From positions 1 to 64,000 of the forward strand of contig JAUJOW010000001.1 of assembly GCA_030447445.1 (NCBI GenBank): a stretch of 64,000 nucleotides of DNA, in the 5' to 3' direction. Positions within the stretch are counted from its first letter, which is position 1. Each line of letters starts with the position of its first letter. This document shows, in pieces, positions 62,838-64,000 of the stretch. Position numbers and translations under genes: made by a program. Under the pieces are notes generated by a model. That model did not search any database. It saw nothing but the letters and a program-made list of their open reading frames with translations, and had not been told where the DNA came from. This DNA comes from Acidimicrobiales bacterium (GTDB lineage: Bacteria; Actinomycetota; Acidimicrobiia; Acidimicrobiales; Iamiaceae).

Positions 62838-63253
62838 CCCGAGGCGCTCCCCCGGTGCTTGGTCAGCCGGAAGCAGGCCCGGCCGGTGGCGCTGCGCTCG
62901 ACGGCGTAGTCGTCGGCCACCAGGTCCAAGAGCTCACGGGCCACGGCATGCAGCTCCGGGGTAGCACCGGTGCCGCCGACGACCTCACCGCTGACGAGGA
63001 TCGACTCGCCGTCGGAGCGGAAGGCCAGCTCGAGCACGGTGCCGGGCTCGTCTCCCTCGATCAACACCGCCGCCAGCTCGTCCACCGCCACCCGGACATC
63101 CTCGATGTCCTGCAGCGAGAAACCGAGATCCACGGCGATGGTCGCCGCCGTCATGCGGGCCAAGCGCAGGAGGCGGGGTTCGGCTGGGATCGTCAACCGG
63201 ATCGGGTACGGGTCGGCATCGGTGAGCTCCACCGATTCCGCGGACCCGGTCAT
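62834..63253 (-). CDS. rsbW: RsbW-like anti-sigma kinase
   Basis: 139 residues from ATG 63253. HATPase_c-like: LTIPAEPRLLRLARMTAATIAVDLGFSLQDIEDVRVAVDELAAVLIEG (N box with VRVAVDELAAVLIEGDE), SDGESILVSGEVVGG and ATGRACFRLTKHRG. RsbW proteins bind and hold the sigma factor, and phosphorylate an antagonist. Coupled to the sigma gene by overlap. No anti-anti-sigma (RsbV) gene in the window. Confidence 0.85.
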   Translation of the reverse strand: MTGSAESVELTDADPYPIRLTIPAEPRLLRLARMTAATIAVDLGFSLQDIEDVRVAVDELAAVLIEGDEPGTVLELAFRSDGESILVSGEVVGGTGATPELHAVARELLDLVADDYAVERSATGRACFRLTKHRGSASG

Positions 63254-63317
63254 GGCTGCGCTCTCGACGGCCGACCCCACGGGCCCGCGAACGGTCCCAA
63301 GGAGGACCAGCGCCCGC

Positions 63318-63389
63318 TCACTGGCCGATCTGGCCCTCGCCCGGGACGTCGCCGTCAGTGGCGGCAGGGGTGGTCGACGGATCGCTCAT
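63318..63389 (-). CDS. 23-residue peptide upstream of rsbW
   Basis: ATG 63389 has AGAGGAG about eight bases upstream and reads MSDPSTTPAATDGDVPGEGQIGQ to a TGA at 63318. The strong ribosome site favours translation; it may be a leader peptide or may re-initiate for rsbW. Unknown otherwise. Confidence 0.35.
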   Translation of the reverse strand: MSDPSTTPAATDGDVPGEGQIGQ

Positions 63390-63586
63390 GCAGGCAGCTC
63401 CTCTTAGAGGTTGCGCGGATAGGTCACGTCGTGTCTCCGAAACCGGTGCGGCTTCGCCGCAGCACGCGCCGTGCTTGATGGAGGCCTCGCCTATCGGCTC
63501 GGCCTCTTGGTCCTGCGTCGAAAAGCGCCCGGGGCCGGCCGATGCGGGCGAGTTCGGCCGGCCCCGAGGCGAATGGGAAAGCTGTG

Positions 63587-63778
63587 TCAGCGGCGGGTGA
63601 ACCTGTTCTTGAGCTTGTCGACTGCGCCCGCCGCCTTGTCCTTGGCGCCTTCGAGCTTCTGCTTGGCGTCGCCGCCGGTGCGGTCGGCCTTCCCCTCACG
63701 CTGCAGGCCCTTGTCGCCGCTGAGATCGCCAGCCGCCTCCTTGAACTTTCCCTTGGCCTTGTCGGTGCTACCGCTCAT
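63587..63778 (-). CDS. CsbD family stress protein
   Basis: 63 residues from ATG 63778 with GAGGAG about six bases upstream. Classic CsbD sequence: DKAKGKFKEAAGDLSGDKGLQREGKADRTGG, then QKLEGAKDKAAGAVDKLKNRF. Unfolded, charged, small; accumulates under stress in many bacteria. Preceded by a candidate SigF/SigB promoter at 63811-63836. Confidence 0.9.
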   Translation of the reverse strand: MSGSTDKAKGKFKEAAGDLSGDKGLQREGKADRTGGDAKQKLEGAKDKAAGAVDKLKNRFTRR

Positions 63779-63810
63779 GTGGACTCCTCAGGGTGTGGTC
63801 AGATGGAGAT

Positions 63811-63836
63811 GTACCCGAGGGTACGGCCGGCAGAAC
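63811..63836 (-). promoter_or_regulatory. Candidate SigF/SigB-type promoter GTTC-N16-GGGTAC
   Basis: On the minus strand GTTC (63836-63833) and GGGTAC (63816-63811) are 16 bases apart, 33 bases before the CsbD start. Same spacing and sequence as the one at 61581-61606, at the other side of the sigma factor operon. Confidence 0.6.
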
Positions 63837-63884
63837 GTCCTGGGGACGGCCCACACCGACACGCAGGGGCCTACCGTGGGGGCG

Positions 63885-64000
63885 ATGGCCCTCCCCGACA
63901 AGCGCCGTGACGGATCGCTCGTGGCCGGTGTCGTCCTCGGGGCGGTGGGGGTCCTCGTCCTGGTGGTGGTCGTGCAGGCCGTGCTGGGCGCGGTGTTCGG
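63885..64000 (+). CDS. Membrane protein, N-terminal part (cut by window edge)
   Basis: From ATG 63885 the frame is open to the window end: MALPDKRRDGSL followed by a long hydrophobic helix VAGVVLGAVGVLVLVVVVQAV. Divergent from the CsbD gene. The rest is outside the window; no family can be assigned. Confidence 0.5.
   Translation, partial: MALPDKRRDGSLVAGVVLGAVGVLVLVVVVQAVLGAVF

Noticed and set aside
63418-63443. A possible fourth stress promoter before the rsbW-sigma genes (GTTT then CCTATC)
   Set aside because: The -35-like GTTT is good, but the -10 position CCTATC does not match GGGTAC/T.

Overview
The window is high-GC, densely packed bacterial chromosome. Gene content and order point to an actinobacterium. 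One strand carries polA, rpsA, coaE, uvrB and uvrA in a row, as in Mycobacterium tuberculosis. A hisDCBHAFI cluster is followed by trpE and trpCFBA, an lgt end is present, and there are an ANTAR response regulator, a SigF/SigB-type sigma factor with an RsbW-like kinase, and a YvcK/RapZ/UvrC block. A dedicated trpF next to hisA, and the absence of whiA between yvcK and gap, argue against mycobacteria or streptomycetes. A deep branch such as Acidimicrobiia is my best guess (inference only). No phage, transposase, CRISPR array or plasmid function was seen. No stretch above about 300 bases lacks a gene.

Layout. 1-3.3 kb: end of lgt, DUF2752 protein, acetyltransferase, hydrolase and methyltransferase. 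3.5-17.5 kb (minus strand): tRNA-Leu(GAG), secG, a five-gene oligopeptide ABC operon, then tpiA-pgk-gap, yvcK, rapZ, a methyltransferase and uvrC; nadA diverges from uvrC. 18.8-32.7 kb (mostly minus): uvrA, a frameshifted uvrB, coaE, a frameshifted rpsA, a methyltransferase, polA, an ANTAR regulator and a coiled-coil protein, with a ParA-like protein and a MOSC protein on the plus strand. 32.8-38.9 kb: a DMT permease fused to DUF3105, a VOC protein, a short tRNA with CAA anticodon, an ECF sigma-ogt pair, bcp, an HU protein, a dienelactone hydrolase-like gene, a lipoprotein and a broken small membrane gene. 39-53 kb (minus): trpA-trpB-trpF-trpC, a J-domain protein, hydrolase, YgfZ, an unknown protein, trpE, hisI, a GroES-like gene, hisF-hisA-hisH-hisB-hisC-hisD. 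53.3-57.5 kb (minus): SRPBCC protein, then a thiamine-precursor transporter plus thiamine pyrophosphokinase operon behind a clear TPP riboswitch. 57.6-61 kb: two acyl-CoA dehydrogenases and an MpaB-like DUF2236 protein. 61.1-64 kb: a compact stress-response locus with two RsbW-like ATPases, the sigma factor, two CsbD-like proteins, a 25-residue membrane peptide, and three matching GTTC-N16/17-GGGTAC promoter candidates.

Working together: most operons use stop/start overlaps (GTGA, ATGA, TGATG), so translational coupling is the rule. The trp and his clusters make tryptophan and histidine, with trpD/trpG and hisG/hisE elsewhere. The gap-pgk-tpiA block is lower glycolysis, and uvrA, uvrB, uvrC and polA place most of nucleotide excision repair in one region. 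Several families of palindromic repeats recur at 3' ends of genes. Single-base indels in uvrB, rpsA and a small membrane gene look more like assembly errors than decay, because rpsA is normally essential.
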